64,000 bases of DNA from Sphingomonas sp. BAUL-RG-20F-R05-02 (GCF_022662305.1 NZ_JAKNQH010000001.1:682001-746000), one strand, 5' to 3'; numbered from the stretch's first letter, positions 28,812-40,472 are shown. Translations and numbers: made by a program. The notes: generated by a model from the letters alone, not told the origin.

Positions 28812-31574
28812 ATGAGGCTATGTGCTGCCGGGGTACCGACGCTCGTCGCGCTGTTGTTGGCAGCATCGGCGGCGAGCGCACAGCCGGTGTTCCTTGCCGC
28901 GCATGGCGCGGTCGCCGGCATCGTCCACGATCCCGATCGCCCGCTGACGCTCGCCGCCGAAATGCTCGCGCAGGATGTTCGGTCGGTCACGGGAGTAGGT
29001 CCTGTCGTATCGACCGATCTCGAATCGTGTTTGCAAATCTGCATCATCGTCGGAACGCGCGGCTCGCCGCTGGTAGCGAGGGTGGCACGCGATGGCGGCA
29101 TCGACCTCACCGCGCTTGACCGACAATGGGAACGCTACGCCCGCGTGGCGGTGGCGTCGCGGAGCCAACCGCAGCGGCGGTATCTGCTGATCGCCGGATC
29201 GGACCCGCGCGGCGCGATCTGGGGCGTGGTCGATCTCAGTCGGGAAATCGGGGTCTCGGCGTGGGAATGGTGGGCCGATGTAACGCCGCGCCACCGCGAC
29301 AGCATCGCGGTCGACGGCACGCTGCGGTTCTCGAAAGCGCCATCGGTACAATATCGCGGCATCTTCCTGAATGACGAGGACTGGGGTCTGCAACCGTGGG
29401 CGGCCGAGACCTTCGAGCCTAAAACCGGAGATATCGGCCCAAAGACCTACGCGCGCATCTTCGAGCTGCTATGGCGCTTGAAAGCCAATCTGATCTGGCC
29501 GGCGATGCACGACAGCACGAAGCCGTTCTACCAGATCCCCGGCAACGCCGATGCGGCGCGTGACCATGCGATCATCGTCGGCACGTCTCACGCCGAGCCG
29601 ATGATGCGCAACAACGTGCGTGAATGGGACGAGGCCAAGCGCGGCCCGTTCAACTTCTTCACCAACCGCAAGGCGATGCTCGACTACTGGCGAACCCGAG
29701 CGGCGGCCGTGAAGGGCTATGAAACCGTCTATACGGTAGGTTTGCGCGGCAAACACGATTCGGCGATGGAGGGCGCGAGGTCGCCGGTCATGGCACGCGA
29801 CGCGCTGGCCGAGGCGATCGCCGCGCAGCGCACGCTGCTGAGCGAAACGCAGCGCAAACCCGCTAGCCAGATCCCGCAGGCGTTGACGCTCTACAAGGAA
29901 GTTCTCGACCTGTATGGCCTCGGCCTGAAGGTGCCCGACGATGTGACGCTGGTGTGGCCGGAGGATAATTACGGCTATATCAGCCAGCTACCGACCGCGC
30001 AGGAGCGCAGGCGCAGCGGTGGGGGCGGAGTCTATTATCACATCTCCTATTGGGGTCGTCCGCACGATTATCTGTGGCTGGCGACGACGCACCCCGCACT
30101 GATTCGCGAAGAGATGGACCGGGCGTGGCAGACCGGTGCGCGGCGGCTGTGGGTGGTCAATGTCGGCGACATCAAGCCCGGCGAGTATCTGACACAGTAT
30201 TTCCTCGATCTCGCCTTCGACGCGGAAACGTTCGAAGTACGCCCGATCGATCACCTCACCGCCTGGGCGGCGACGCAGTTCGGTGCGGATTCCGCGGGCG
30301 AGATCGCAGCGGTGATGAGCGATTATTACGATCTCGCGTTCGAGCGGCGTCCCGAATTCATGGGCTTCAACCAGGTCGAGCCGACCACCCCCATCAACAT
30401 CGGCGATTACGTGCGTGGCGGCGGGGCTGAGGCTGAGCAGCGAATCGACCGCTATGCCGCATTGCGCGCACGCGCAGAGGCGCTCGCCGCGCGAATGCCT
30501 GCCGACCGGCGTGCAGCGTTCTTCGAAATGGTGCTGTATCCGGTGCGCGGTGCCGCCAGCCTTAACGAGCGCAACCTGAAGCTCGATTTAGCAGCGCTGT
30601 ACATGCGGCAGGGCCGCCCGGTTGCGAACCTGCTCGCCGATGAGGCCAAGGCAGCGCATGCCCGCATCGTCACAGATACTGCCGAATATAATGCGCTCAA
30701 CGGTGGCAAATGGCGCGGCATCATGAACATGGCGCCGCGCGGGCTGCCGGTGTTCGCCGAACCGCTCTACCCGCACGCGACGTTTGCCGCGCGACCGGGT
30801 TGCGTAGTCGATCCGTCTGACCTCACTTTCGTGGCCGGGCGTGCCGCCAACCACGCGCTGACGATCTACAGCTTCGGTGATGCAGCGGACTGGTCGATGG
30901 CAGGGCAGAGCGGCATCGTGTCGGCAGCGAATTCGGGACGGCTCGATGGCGGCAACGGCTTTCAGCAGCGGATCGCGATCCGCTACGACGGGATAGCGCG
31001 CGCCCTGTCGCCGGGTGTCGTAACCTGCGCAGGCAAGACGGTGAAGCTGGCGGTGCAGTTCGTGACCCCGGCCCGCCCCGACGCACCGGTCGAGATCGGC
31101 CATGTCATCACGCTAACCGCCCCCTACCGGATGAGCCGCGACTGGGAGCCTATCGGCGGGCTTGGCGCCTATGGCCGGGCGCTGCGGGTTAGGCTGGATA
31201 CGCCCTCGCGCGGATCGGCCAGCGCGGTGGAGCCGCTGCGCTACAGCTTCGCCACGACGGAGACGGGGGATGCGACGCTGGAGATGGTCGCACTGCCGAC
31301 GCACCCGCTTACCTCCGCCAATCATCTTCGGATTGCGGTACAGATCGATGACGGTGCGGTGCAGACGCTGGATTTCGAGACGCACGGGCGCAGTGACGTG
31401 TGGAAGCAGAACGTGCTGAGCAATACCGCGCGCCAATCTATACGCCTGCCGCTGCTCGCTGCCGGAACGCACGACGTGCGCATGTTTGCGCTCGACCCCG
31501 GCTTCCTGCTCGACCGGATCGAGGTGCGGCGTGATGGCGCGGCGGCGCGCTATGGAGCGCCGCTGGTGCGGTGA
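28812..31574 (+). CDS. Glycoside hydrolase family 115, exported alpha-glucuronidase-like
   Basis: 920 residues from the ATG at 28812, which is preceded by a strong GGAGGAAG site. A signal peptide (MRLCAAGVPTLVALLLAASAASA) indicates export. The body matches GH115: WGVVDLSREIGVSAWEWWAD near residue 150, FLNDEDWGLQPWA near 190, the LIWPAMHDSTKPFYQIPGNA-type segment near 235 and VYYHISYWGRPHDYLW near 415. GH115 enzymes remove glucuronic acid or its methyl ether from xylan. C-terminal beta-rich domains follow from about residue 660. No xylanase, transporter or TonB receptor gene accompanies it. The type II secretion operon lies 1 kb upstream. Confidence 0.93.
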   Translation: MRLCAAGVPTLVALLLAASAASAQPVFLAAHGAVAGIVHDPDRPLTLAAEMLAQDVRSVTGVGPVVSTDLESCLQICIIVGTRGSPLVARVARDGGIDLTALDRQWERYARVAVASRSQPQRRYLLIAGSDPRGAIWGVVDLSREIGVSAWEWWADVTPRHRDSIAVDGTLRFSKAPSVQYRGIFLNDEDWGLQPWAAETFEPKTGDIGPKTYARIFELLWRLKANLIWPAMHDSTKPFYQIPGNADAARDHAIIVGTSHAEPMMRNNVREWDEAKRGPFNFFTNRKAMLDYWRTRAAAVKGYETVYTVGLRGKHDSAMEGARSPVMARDALAEAIAAQRTLLSETQRKPASQIPQALTLYKEVLDLYGLGLKVPDDVTLVWPEDNYGYISQLPTAQERRRSGGGGVYYHISYWGRPHDYLWLATTHPALIREEMDRAWQTGARRLWVVNVGDIKPGEYLTQYFLDLAFDAETFEVRPIDHLTAWAATQFGADSAGEIAAVMSDYYDLAFERRPEFMGFNQVEPTTPINIGDYVRGGGAEAEQRIDRYAALRARAEALAARMPADRRAAFFEMVLYPVRGAASLNERNLKLDLAALYMRQGRPVANLLADEAKAAHARIVTDTAEYNALNGGKWRGIMNMAPRGLPVFAEPLYPHATFAARPGCVVDPSDLTFVAGRAANHALTIYSFGDAADWSMAGQSGIVSAANSGRLDGGNGFQQRIAIRYDGIARALSPGVVTCAGKTVKLAVQFVTPARPDAPVEIGHVITLTAPYRMSRDWEPIGGLGAYGRALRVRLDTPSRGSASAVEPLRYSFATTETGDATLEMVALPTHPLTSANHLRIAVQIDDGAVQTLDFETHGRSDVWKQNVLSNTARQSIRLPLLAAGTHDVRMFALDPGFLLDRIEVRRDGAAARYGAPLVR

Positions 31575-31605
31575 TGCGGGGTACATCCCTGCCGCCGGGA
31601 GGCGA

Positions 31606-31680
31606 TGGTGGGCGCGACAGGGATTGAACCTGTGACCCCACCCGTGTGAAGGGTGTGCTCTACCGCTGAGCTACGCGCCC
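31606..31680 (-). tRNA. tRNA-Val (CAC)
   Basis: On the minus strand the 75-base segment folds into a tRNA with acceptor stem GGGCGCG/CGCGCCC, discriminator A and encoded CCA (31606-31608). The anticodon loop is TTCACAC, giving anticodon CAC that reads GUG valine. The T loop contains GGTTCAATCC. It lies between the convergent GH115 gene and hupB. Confidence 0.96.
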
Positions 31681-31738
31681 ATCGCCTTGGTTCCGTATGC
31701 GAACCGCGAAGTTTATTGGCCAAAGCGGCCAACGAAAG

Positions 31739-31759
31739 AGGGCGGCTCGCCGCCGCCCT
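31739..31759 (-). terminator. Intrinsic terminator after hupB
   Basis: A perfect 8-base stem (AGGGCGGC / GCCGCCCT) with a 5-base loop is followed on the minus strand by CTTTCGTT. It lies 59 bases beyond the hupB stop and before tRNA-Val, the position expected for ending hupB transcription. Confidence 0.8.
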
Positions 31760-31818
31760 GTTGCCTGCCCTTTAGGACAGGCCAGCGGGACTTGTCCAGC
31801 CCCACCGTCATCAAATCG

Positions 31819-32091
31819 TCAGTTTACCGAGTCCTTGAGGCCCTTGCCGGCCTTGAACTTCGGCTGCGACGATGCTGCGATCGTCATCGGCTCGCCGGTG
31901 CGCGGGTTGCGACCGGTGGATGCCTTGCGCTTGCTGACGGAAAACGTGCCGAACCCGACCAGCCGAACCTCGTCCCCCTTTTTCAACGCAGCCCCGATGG
32001 CGTCGAATACGGCTTCGACCGCCTTGCTCGCGTCGCCCTTGTTCAGACCGGATGCGTCGGCAACCGTGCCGATCAACTCCTGCTTGTTCAT
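31819..32091 (-). CDS. hupB: HU family DNA-binding protein
   Basis: 90 residues, exact HU length, from the ATG at 32091 (MNKQELIGTVADASGLNKGD). The DNA-binding arm and signature are present as VRLVGFGTFSVSKRKASTGRNP (residues about 41-62, quoted only in part by position: GFGTFS then GRNPRTGE). HU compacts and bends DNA as a dimer. It lies downstream of lon on the same strand, the lon-hupB order common in proteobacteria, but a hairpin separates them, so it likely has its own promoter in the 151-base gap. Confidence 0.96.
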   Translation of the reverse strand: MNKQELIGTVADASGLNKGDASKAVEAVFDAIGAALKKGDEVRLVGFGTFSVSKRKASTGRNPRTGEPMTIAASSQPKFKAGKGLKDSVN

Positions 32092-32164
32092 GCCTGCGGA
32101 ACCCCCGTGATATTGAAACTGATTCTCGGCCGCGAAAGCCGGTGAAGCAGTAAGGGCAGGCAAA

Positions 32165-32199
32165 CCGGGGCTGTCAAAGCAATTTGCGACTAGCCCCGG
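32165..32199 (-). terminator. Hairpin after lon, probable terminator
   Basis: An 8-base perfect stem (CCGGGGCT / AGCCCCGG) with a 19-base loop lies 44 bases past the lon stop. Reading on the minus strand, the bases after it are TTTGCC, a weak T run. A run of five A residues flanks the other side, so it could also act in the opposite direction. Confidence 0.5.
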
Positions 32200-32242
32200 C
32201 AAAAAGCGGCGGAATACTGCCACTTCGGCCTCTTAACCAAGA

Positions 32243-34669
<2,427 letters not shown>

Positions 34670-34710
34670 GAACACTCCGGGGCGGCGCGAACCATGCGCC
34701 AGTTCTTCCT

Positions 34711-34738
34711 TATATGGTGCGCGGAACCTTTCCATCAA
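34711..34738 (-). promoter_or_regulatory. Candidate heat-shock-like promoter of lon
   Basis: On the minus strand a TTGATG (34738-34733) and CATATA (34716-34711, within ACCATATAA) are spaced by 16 bases, 42 bases upstream of the lon start codon. The pair resembles the alphaproteobacterial RpoH pattern (CTTGA and CCCATNTA) only loosely. The placement fits lon; the sigma factor is an inference. Confidence 0.4.
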
Positions 34739-34769
34739 TCTACCATCGCGTAAGCCGCTGATAGTTGCG

Positions 34770-36473
34770 ATGCTGCTGCCAGCCGCAGGGCTGCTGATGG
34801 CGGCGAGCCGTCTGCCTGGCCCGGGCGAACCCGCACTGACCGCGCAGACCGCAAGGTCGGGGGGACCGGTCGATCCCGAACAGGCCAAGCTGGCGTTTGA
34901 TGCCGCCGATCTCGCCTTCGAGGTGTTCCCGGCGGAGGAGCGGATCGCCGGAGTGGCGACGCTGACCTTCACTGCGCGCGCGCCGCTGACCCGTGTTGTG
35001 GTCGATCTCGACCGAAATTTGCCGGTGCGCGAGATCGCGATCGACGGGGTGACGCTGCCGGCTAATGCGTGGGCGAACCCGGAGGGCAAGCTTGCGATCA
35101 CGCTGCCTCAGCCACTCGCGACCGGCAGGCGCGTTACCGCGCGTATCCGCTACGGTGGCACGCCGCACGTCGCAGTGAAGGCGCCGTGGGACGATGGCTT
35201 CGTCTGGTCGAAAACGCCGGACGGTCGCCCATGGGTGGCAACCACGGCGGAGGGCTATGGCTGCGACCTGTTCTGGCCGTGCCTCGATTTCCCGACCGGG
35301 CGACCGGCGGTGGCGACGTTGCACATCACCGTGCCGGCGGGGCTGAAGGCGCCCTCCAACGGGCGACTGCTCGGCGTGGACACGCTGGGTGATGGGCGCA
35401 CCACCTGGAACTGGCGGGTGAAACACCCCAACACCTACGGCATTGCGCTCAACATCGGGCCGTATGAGGAACTGTCAGGCAGCTACAAGAGCCGGTTCGG
35501 CAATACGATCCCGATGTTCTATTGGTATCTGCCGGGCGAAGAGCGCCAGGCAAAAGGGCTGTTCGCTGAATTCGCCCCGACGCTGGACTTCTTCGAGCGC
35601 GAGGTCGGCCCCTACCCCTTTGGCGACGAGAAGGTCGGCGTGGTGGAGACGCCGCACAAGGGCATCGAGCATCAGACCATCAACGCCTACGGCAACGGTT
35701 ATGCGAAAGCGCCTGAGGGGTTCGACTGGCTATTCCAGCACGAGTTTGCGCACGAATGGTTCGGCAACCAGCTATCGGCGGCGGACTGGGACGACTTCTG
35801 GCTGCACGAGGGGTACGCCACCTACATGCAGCCGTTCTACGGCCTGTGGCGCGAGGGCAATGCGCGCTACGCGGTTATGCTGGACGAAGAACGCAACAAG
35901 ATCGCCAACCTCCAGCCGATCGTCTCGGGCGTGTCCCGCACCGAGGAGGACGTGTACCGCACCGAACGTGGCGGGCCGGGTCAGGACATCTATTTCAAGG
36001 CGTCGTGGATGCTGCACACCTTACGCTGGCTGGTCGGCGATGCCGCGTTTGCTAAGGTGACGCGGCTGGCGGTCTATGGTCGCGACGATCCCAAGCCGGG
36101 CAACTTCGTGCCCCGCACGCTGACCACCGCCGGCTATCAGGCGATCGTCCGGCAGGTCACCGGCAGGGATTACGGCTGGTTCTTCGACATATATCTGCGT
36201 CAGGCCGCACTGCCCGAGTTGGTGACCGAACGGCGCGGCACAATGCTCGACCTACACTGGGTGGCGCCGGGCGGTCGCGCGTTTCCCATGCCGATCGTGG
36301 TGCAGATCGACGGCAAGCTGGTTCGGCTGGCAATGGCAGGCGGCATCGGACGGGTGACGGCGCGTGCCGATGCCCATGTCGTGATCGATCCCGATGCGCG
36401 GGTGCTGCGCCGCTCGCGTGCGGTGGAGGCGTATCAGGCGTGGCAGGACACACAGCGCAAGGCGGCGCATTGA
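34770..36473 (+). CDS. M1 family aminopeptidase, exported
   Basis: 567 residues from the ATG at 34770. Zinc ligands and catalytic Glu are in HEFAHEWFGN (first His near residue 324) and the third ligand in WLHEGYATYM. The exopeptidase motif normally written GxMEN reads GIEHQ here, a variant found in part of the family. The N-terminus is a hydrophobic leader (MLLPAAGLLMAAS), so the protein is probably periplasmic or anchored. The true start is uncertain: positively charged RKP lies just before this ATG, but the only upstream in-frame start (34668) coincides with the lon start codon. The gene is divergent from lon. Confidence 0.88.
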   Translation: MLLPAAGLLMAASRLPGPGEPALTAQTARSGGPVDPEQAKLAFDAADLAFEVFPAEERIAGVATLTFTARAPLTRVVVDLDRNLPVREIAIDGVTLPANAWANPEGKLAITLPQPLATGRRVTARIRYGGTPHVAVKAPWDDGFVWSKTPDGRPWVATTAEGYGCDLFWPCLDFPTGRPAVATLHITVPAGLKAPSNGRLLGVDTLGDGRTTWNWRVKHPNTYGIALNIGPYEELSGSYKSRFGNTIPMFYWYLPGEERQAKGLFAEFAPTLDFFEREVGPYPFGDEKVGVVETPHKGIEHQTINAYGNGYAKAPEGFDWLFQHEFAHEWFGNQLSAADWDDFWLHEGYATYMQPFYGLWREGNARYAVMLDEERNKIANLQPIVSGVSRTEEDVYRTERGGPGQDIYFKASWMLHTLRWLVGDAAFAKVTRLAVYGRDDPKPGNFVPRTLTTAGYQAIVRQVTGRDYGWFFDIYLRQAALPELVTERRGTMLDLHWVAPGGRAFPMPIVVQIDGKLVRLAMAGGIGRVTARADAHVVIDPDARVLRRSRAVEAYQAWQDTQRKAAH

Positions 36474-36515
36474 TCCATGACGAATGCGCGACACCGCCAA
36501 AGATAGGCGTGGAGC

Positions 36516-37111
36516 ATGTTCCGTCGCGACCCAGTCGGCCGAACCGGGAAGGCGATGCTGACGCTCGGCTTCGTCGCCTTTCTGGTGCTGCCGATCGCGG
36601 CGCGCGTGCGGGCCGGTGCGACCGCCGATGCCGCCATGCTGGGCCGGCGCAACACCTCCTGGCTGTGGATTGACGTGCAAGGGCTCGGCATCGCCTGGGT
36701 CGCGGCTGGCCCGATCACCATGAAACTCGATCCGCTGTCGTTTGAGGGCTGGCGAAGGCAAGCGTGGTCCTTCTGCTGATGGGCAGCGGCATCGCGCCGT
36801 TCGATTGGGCGACCCGCACCATGCGCAAGACGTAGGCGCTGGTCGTCCGCACGCGCGTCGACCACGACCTCATGCAAGGCAAACCATTCGCGTACGTGCG
36901 CAACCCGATCTACGTCGTGCTGTTCTGCTTCCTGCTGGCGATCGCGATCGCATATGGCCATGTAACTGGACTAATCTTCGCGGTGCCGGTCTATGCGATC
37001 GGCACCTGACAGCGCGTCCGGCACGAGGAGGCGCTGCTGCACGCGATGTTCGGCGCCGAACAGGATGCTTATGCCGCGCGGGTTAAGCGGTTCGCACCGG
37101 ATTTAATCTAG
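36516..37111 (+). pseudogene. Decayed isoprenylcysteine carboxyl methyltransferase-like membrane protein
   Basis: The first 87 codons (36516-36779) encode a membrane-type N-terminus with MLTLGFVAFLVLPIAARV and a second hydrophobic stretch. Similarity then continues one frame over from about 36765 (VLLLMGSGIAPFDWATRTM), interrupted by TAG at 36833-36835 and TGA at 37007-37009. It ends at 37111 with the family-like C-terminus RVRHEEALLHAMFG and YAARVKRF. The middle part contains the methyltransferase signature VRNPIYVVLF. One frameshift and two nonsense changes show that the gene is inactive. The family (ICMT/PEMT-like) methylates small lipids or prenylcysteine analogues. It follows the M1 peptidase gene by 42 bases on the same strand. 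Confidence 0.8.
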
Positions 37112-37151
37112 CCGTTGCGCCGAGGCAGGCAGCGGCTCGCATGCTTTAACG

Positions 37152-37180
37152 AAAAAGGCGGCCCGCGTCAGCGAGCCGCC
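37152..37180 (-). terminator. Intrinsic terminator after clpX
   Basis: A 10-base stem (GGCGGCTCGC / GCGGGCCGCC on the minus strand, one G-U pair) with a 4-base TGAC loop is followed directly by TTTTT and TCG. It begins 24 bases after the clpX stop codon and is a textbook Rho-independent terminator. Confidence 0.9.
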
Positions 37181-37204
37181 CATACAACCATTGAAAATCG
37201 CTGC

Positions 37205-38473
37205 TCAGGCCGCGCCTGCGCCAGCCTTGTCTTTCTTCGCGTAGACGCGGATCGGTTCCTTGCGTCCCTCGATCACATCCTTGTCGATCATCACCTCGTC
37301 CACCCCGTCCATGCCGGGCAGGTCGAACATCGTGTCGAGCAATATGCCTTCGAGGATCGAGCGAAGACCGCGAGCGCCGGTCTTACGCTCGATCGCCTTC
37401 TTGGCGACCTGGGTCAGAGCATCGTCGGTGAAACCTAGCTTCACCGTCTCCATCTCGAACAGCTTCTGATACTGTTTGACCAAAGCGTTCTTCGGCTCGG
37501 TCAGGATGGTGATCAGCGCTGGGATGTCGAGATCCTCCAGCGTCGCGATCACCGGCAGACGGCCAACAAATTCGGGGATCAGGCCGAACTTGAGCAGATC
37601 CTCAGGCTCCACCGCCTTGAGCACGTCACCGGTGCGACGTTCCTCAGGCGTGGCGACATAGGCGCCGAAGCCGATCGACTTGCCCTGCTGACGATCGGCG
37701 ATGATCTTCTCGAGGCCGCTGAACGCGCCGCCGCAGATGAACAGAATGTTGGTCGTGTCGACCTGGAGGAACTCCTGCTGCGGATGCTTGCGGCCACCCT
37801 GCGGCGGAACGCTCGCAGTGGTGCCTTCCATCAGCTTGAGCAGCGCCTGTTGCACACCCTCGCCCGACACGTCGCGCGTGATCGACGGGTTCTCCGCCTT
37901 GCGGCTGATCTTGTCGATCTCATCGATATAGACGATGCCGCGCTGTGCCCGCTCGACGTTATAGTCCGATGCCTGAAGCAGCTTGAGGATGATGTTCTCG
38001 ACGTCCTCGCCGACATACCCCGCCTCGGTCAGCGTGGTCGCATCCGCCATCGTGAACGGCACGTCGAGGATGCGGGCGAGCGTCTGCGCGAGTAGCGTCT
38101 TGCCACACCCGGTCGGCCCGACGAGCAGGATGTTCGACTTGGCAAGCTCGACATCCGCGCCCTTCTGGCCATGGTTGAGGCGCTTGTAATGGTTGTGCAC
38201 CGCCACCGACAGCACGCGCTTGGCGCGCTTTTGGCCGATCACGTAATCGTCGAGCACATCGCAGATTTCCTGCGGGGTCGGTACGCCGCCATCCTTCTTC
38301 GAGACGAGCGCCGATTTGGTCTCTTCGCGGATGATGTCGTTGCACAGCTCGACACATTCATCGCAGATGAACACGGTCGGCCCGGCGATCAGCTTGCGAA
38401 CTTCGTGCTGCGACTTGCCGCAGAACGAGCAATACAGTGTGCTCTTCGAATCGCCGCCACTCAGCTTGGTCAT
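37205..38473 (-). CDS. clpX: ATP-dependent Clp protease ATP-binding subunit ClpX
   Basis: 422 residues. The N-terminal zinc-binding domain shows CSFCGKSQ and [10 protein letters not shown]. The AAA+ core has Walker [16 protein letters not shown] near residue 120, Walker [10 protein letters not shown] near 183, sensor motifs and the C-terminal ARG-finger region ([11 protein letters not shown] near 305). The pore-loop GYVG is present. ClpX unfolds tagged substrates and feeds them to ClpP. It follows clpP by 225 bases, a gap containing a long palindrome (38668-38687), so part of its transcription may come from its own promoter there. Confidence 0.98.
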   Translation of the reverse strand: MTKLSGGDSKSTLYCSFCGKSQHEVRKLIAGPTVFICDECVELCNDIIREETKSALVSKKDGGVPTPQEICDVLDDYVIGQKRAKRVLSVAVHNHYKRLNHGQKGADVELAKSNILLVGPTGCGKTLLAQTLARILDVPFTMADATTLTEAGYVGEDVENIILKLLQASDYNVERAQRGIVYIDEIDKISRKAENPSITRDVSGEGVQQALLKLMEGTTASVPPQGGRKHPQQEFLQVDTTNILFICGGAFSGLEKIIADRQQGKSIGFGAYVATPEERRTGDVLKAVEPEDLLKFGLIPEFVGRLPVIATLEDLDIPALITILTEPKNALVKQYQKLFEMETVKLGFTDDALTQVAKKAIERKTGARGLRSILEGILLDTMFDLPGMDGVDEVMIDKDVIEGRKEPIRVYAKKDKAGAGAA

Positions 38474-38667
38474 AAAATCTCGTGTCCCATGGCCCCAGAC
38501 GGGGACGATAGCATAACAGACTTGGCGCGTTTCTGGCTATCGGGCAATGCCGAATATCCAATTACCGTCGCTGCCGGTTCGTGTTGAAAGCAGATATGGG
38601 AAGGGTTTGCGGCGGAACAAGCAGTGCCTACACGGTCGGAAAAACGCGTAATTTCCGCAGAGTAGCT

Positions 38668-38687
38668 CCCCGCCCGCGCGGGCGGGG
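38668..38687 (-). terminator. Perfect 20-base palindrome between clpP and clpX
   Basis: A GC-only perfect inverted repeat of 20 bases lies 11 bases after the clpP stop codon, extended by one T-A pair on each side. On the minus strand a TTTTT follows about 21 bases further on, inside CGCGTTTTTCC. It could end or attenuate clpP transcription before clpX or stabilise the clpP mRNA 3' end. The T run is displaced, so strict intrinsic termination is uncertain. Confidence 0.5.
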
Positions 38688-38698
38688 AACATCCCGGT

Positions 38699-39418
38699 TC
38701 AGGCGGCGGGCAGCGCCGGCGGCGTCGAGCCGTCGTCTGGCAGCGCTGGACGCTTGTCGAACACCTGATCGATCAAGCCGAATGCCTTCGCTTCTTCCGC
38801 GGACATGAAGTTGTCGCGGTCCATCGCCTTCTCAATCTCCTCGATCGGCTTGCCGGTGTATTTGGCGTAAAGCGAGTTGAGGAAATGGCGCATCCGCAGG
38901 ATCTCGCGCGCCTGAATCTCGATGTCGCTGGCCATGCCCTGCGCACCGCCCGACGGCTGGTGGATCATGATCCGCGAGTTGCTGAGCGCGACCCGCATGC
39001 CCGGCTCACCCGCCGACAGCAGGAAGCTGCCCATCGATGCGGCCTGACCGATGCAGACCGTGCCGACGCGCGGCCGGATGTACTGCATGGTATCGTGGAT
39101 CGCCATGCCCGCCGTGACGACACCGCCCGGCGAGTTGATGTACATGAAGATGTCCTTCTTCGGGTTTTCCGATTCCAGGAACAGCAGCTGCGCGGTGATG
39201 ACCGAGGCCATATGATCCTCGACCCCGCCGGTTACAAAGATGATGCGCTCACGCAGTAGCCGCGAATAGATATCGAAGCTGCGCTCGCCGCGATTGGACT
39301 GCTCAATAACGATGGGAACGAGGCCCGCCTGCGTCGGCTGCCCCTGATATCCGGGCGAGATTAGGCCGGCCGCGCTGAGAGGAGCCATGAAATCGCCGGT
39401 GTCGAACGGGTTGCGCAT
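38699..39418 (-). CDS. clpP: ATP-dependent Clp protease proteolytic subunit
   Basis: 239 residues from the ATG at 39418; an ATG ten codons later (39388) is an alternative. Catalytic triad motifs are the Ser in [14 protein letters not shown] (near residue 130), the His in IMIHQPSGG (near 155) and the downstream Asp region. The N-terminal segment before [21 protein letters not shown] is longer than in E. coli and may be processed. ClpP forms the 14-mer that degrades substrates unfolded by ClpX. A C-terminal Ala/Pro tail follows. The gene lies between the glycosyltransferase gene and clpX on the same strand. Confidence 0.97.
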   Translation of the reverse strand: MRNPFDTGDFMAPLSAAGLISPGYQGQPTQAGLVPIVIEQSNRGERSFDIYSRLLRERIIFVTGGVEDHMASVITAQLLFLESENPKKDIFMYINSPGGVVTAGMAIHDTMQYIRPRVGTVCIGQAASMGSFLLSAGEPGMRVALSNSRIMIHQPSGGAQGMASDIEIQAREILRMRHFLNSLYAKYTGKPIEEIEKAMDRDNFMSAEEAKAFGLIDQVFDKRPALPDDGSTPPALPAA

Positions 39419-39454
39419 GATGTTCTGTACGTCCTTTATGCCCTTGCGATGGCC

Positions 39455-39484
39455 TACATCGGCACTCCGCCCGAACTTGGCAAG
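39455..39484 (-). promoter_or_regulatory. Candidate RpoH-type promoter of clpP
   Basis: On the minus strand CTTGCC (39484-39479) and CCGATGTA (39462-39455) are separated by 16 bases and lie 37 bases upstream of the clpP start. This is close to the alphaproteobacterial heat-shock pattern CTTG then CCCATNTA. It is located just past the end of the glycosyltransferase gene, which allows clpP to be expressed independently of that gene and of trigger factor. Confidence 0.5.
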
Positions 39485-39504
39485 CCCGCCGCCGCCGAAG
39501 CCGG

Positions 39505-40446
39505 TCAGGACTCGCGACGCTCCACCCCGGGCGCGCGGTGCGAGAGATAGGCGAGCCGCCGCACCTCGCGACGACCGTGCACCACCGTATCGAGGATCAG
39601 CCCCGCAAACAGGCACAACGCGGCAAGGATCATCAGTCCGGTCACCATCACTGCCGTCGGAAGACGCGGGACGAGGTGTGTGTGGAGATAGGTGAGCCCA
39701 AGCGGGATCGCAAACATCACGCCGAGCAACGCCAGCACCCCGCCGATCGCGCCGAAGAACAGCACCGGGCGCTCGATCCGGTATAGTTGCAGGATCGTTC
39801 GCAGAATACGGAAGCCATCCCGGTAGGTGCTGAGCTTCGACGTCGATCCCTCGGGCCGCTCGTAATATGGCGTGGCGATCTCAGCGACGGGCATCCGCAG
39901 CTCAAGCGCATGAACGCTGATCTCCGTCTCGATCTCAAAGCCGGCGGAAAGCACCGGAAAACTCTTCACAAACCGCCGCGAGAAGACCCGGTAACCGGAC
40001 AGGATATCCGTGAAGCTGCGCCCGAACAGTCGCGCGAGCATACCGGTAAGCAGCGCGTTACCGAAGCGGTGGCCGCGCCGGTATGCCGCCTCGATCTGTG
40101 TGACGCGCGCGCCGACGACCATGTCGAGTTGCTCGTCCACCAGCCGCGCGACAAGCGCCGGAGCCGACGCTGCATCGTACGTCGCATCCCCGTCGGCCAT
40201 CACATAGACGTCCGCATCGACATCGGCGAACATGCGGCGCACCACCGCGCCTTTGCCTTGGATGCGTTCGGTTCGGACAATTGCCCCCGACGCGCGCGCG
40301 ACTTCTACGGTGCGGTCGTGGCTATTATTATCGTAGACGTAGATTTCCGCGCCCGGCAGTGCGGCGCGAAACCCCGCAACAGTAGCCGCGATGGCGGCTT
40401 CCTCGTTGTAGCAGGGCAGCATGACGGCGATGCGCAGTTCGGACAA
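39505..40446 (-). CDS. Family 2 glycosyltransferase with two C-terminal membrane segments
   Basis: 313 residues assuming a TTG start (40446) preceded by a GGGGGG Shine-Dalgarno; no ATG gives a complete first strand. The GT-A domain shows [28 protein letters not shown] and the metal-binding [14 protein letters not shown] near residue 95, typical of polyprenyl-phosphate sugar (DPM1/GtrB-like) transferases. Two membrane helices follow near residues 240-262 and 280-300, as in GtrB types. It probably transfers a sugar to undecaprenyl phosphate for cell-surface glycans. Its position between tig and clpP is unusual, since these two are normally adjacent. Confidence 0.85.
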   Translation of the reverse strand: MSELRIAVMLPCYNEEAAIAATVAGFRAALPGAEIYVYDNNSHDRTVEVARASGAIVRTERIQGKGAVVRRMFADVDADVYVMADGDATYDAASAPALVARLVDEQLDMVVGARVTQIEAAYRRGHRFGNALLTGMLARLFGRSFTDILSGYRVFSRRFVKSFPVLSAGFEIETEISVHALELRMPVAEIATPYYERPEGSTSKLSTYRDGFRILRTILQLYRIERPVLFFGAIGGVLALLGVMFAIPLGLTYLHTHLVPRLPTAVMVTGLMILAALCLFAGLILDTVVHGRREVRRLAYLSHRAPGVERRES

Positions 40447-40472
40447 GTCGCCCCCCAAAGACCAAGGCTGCA

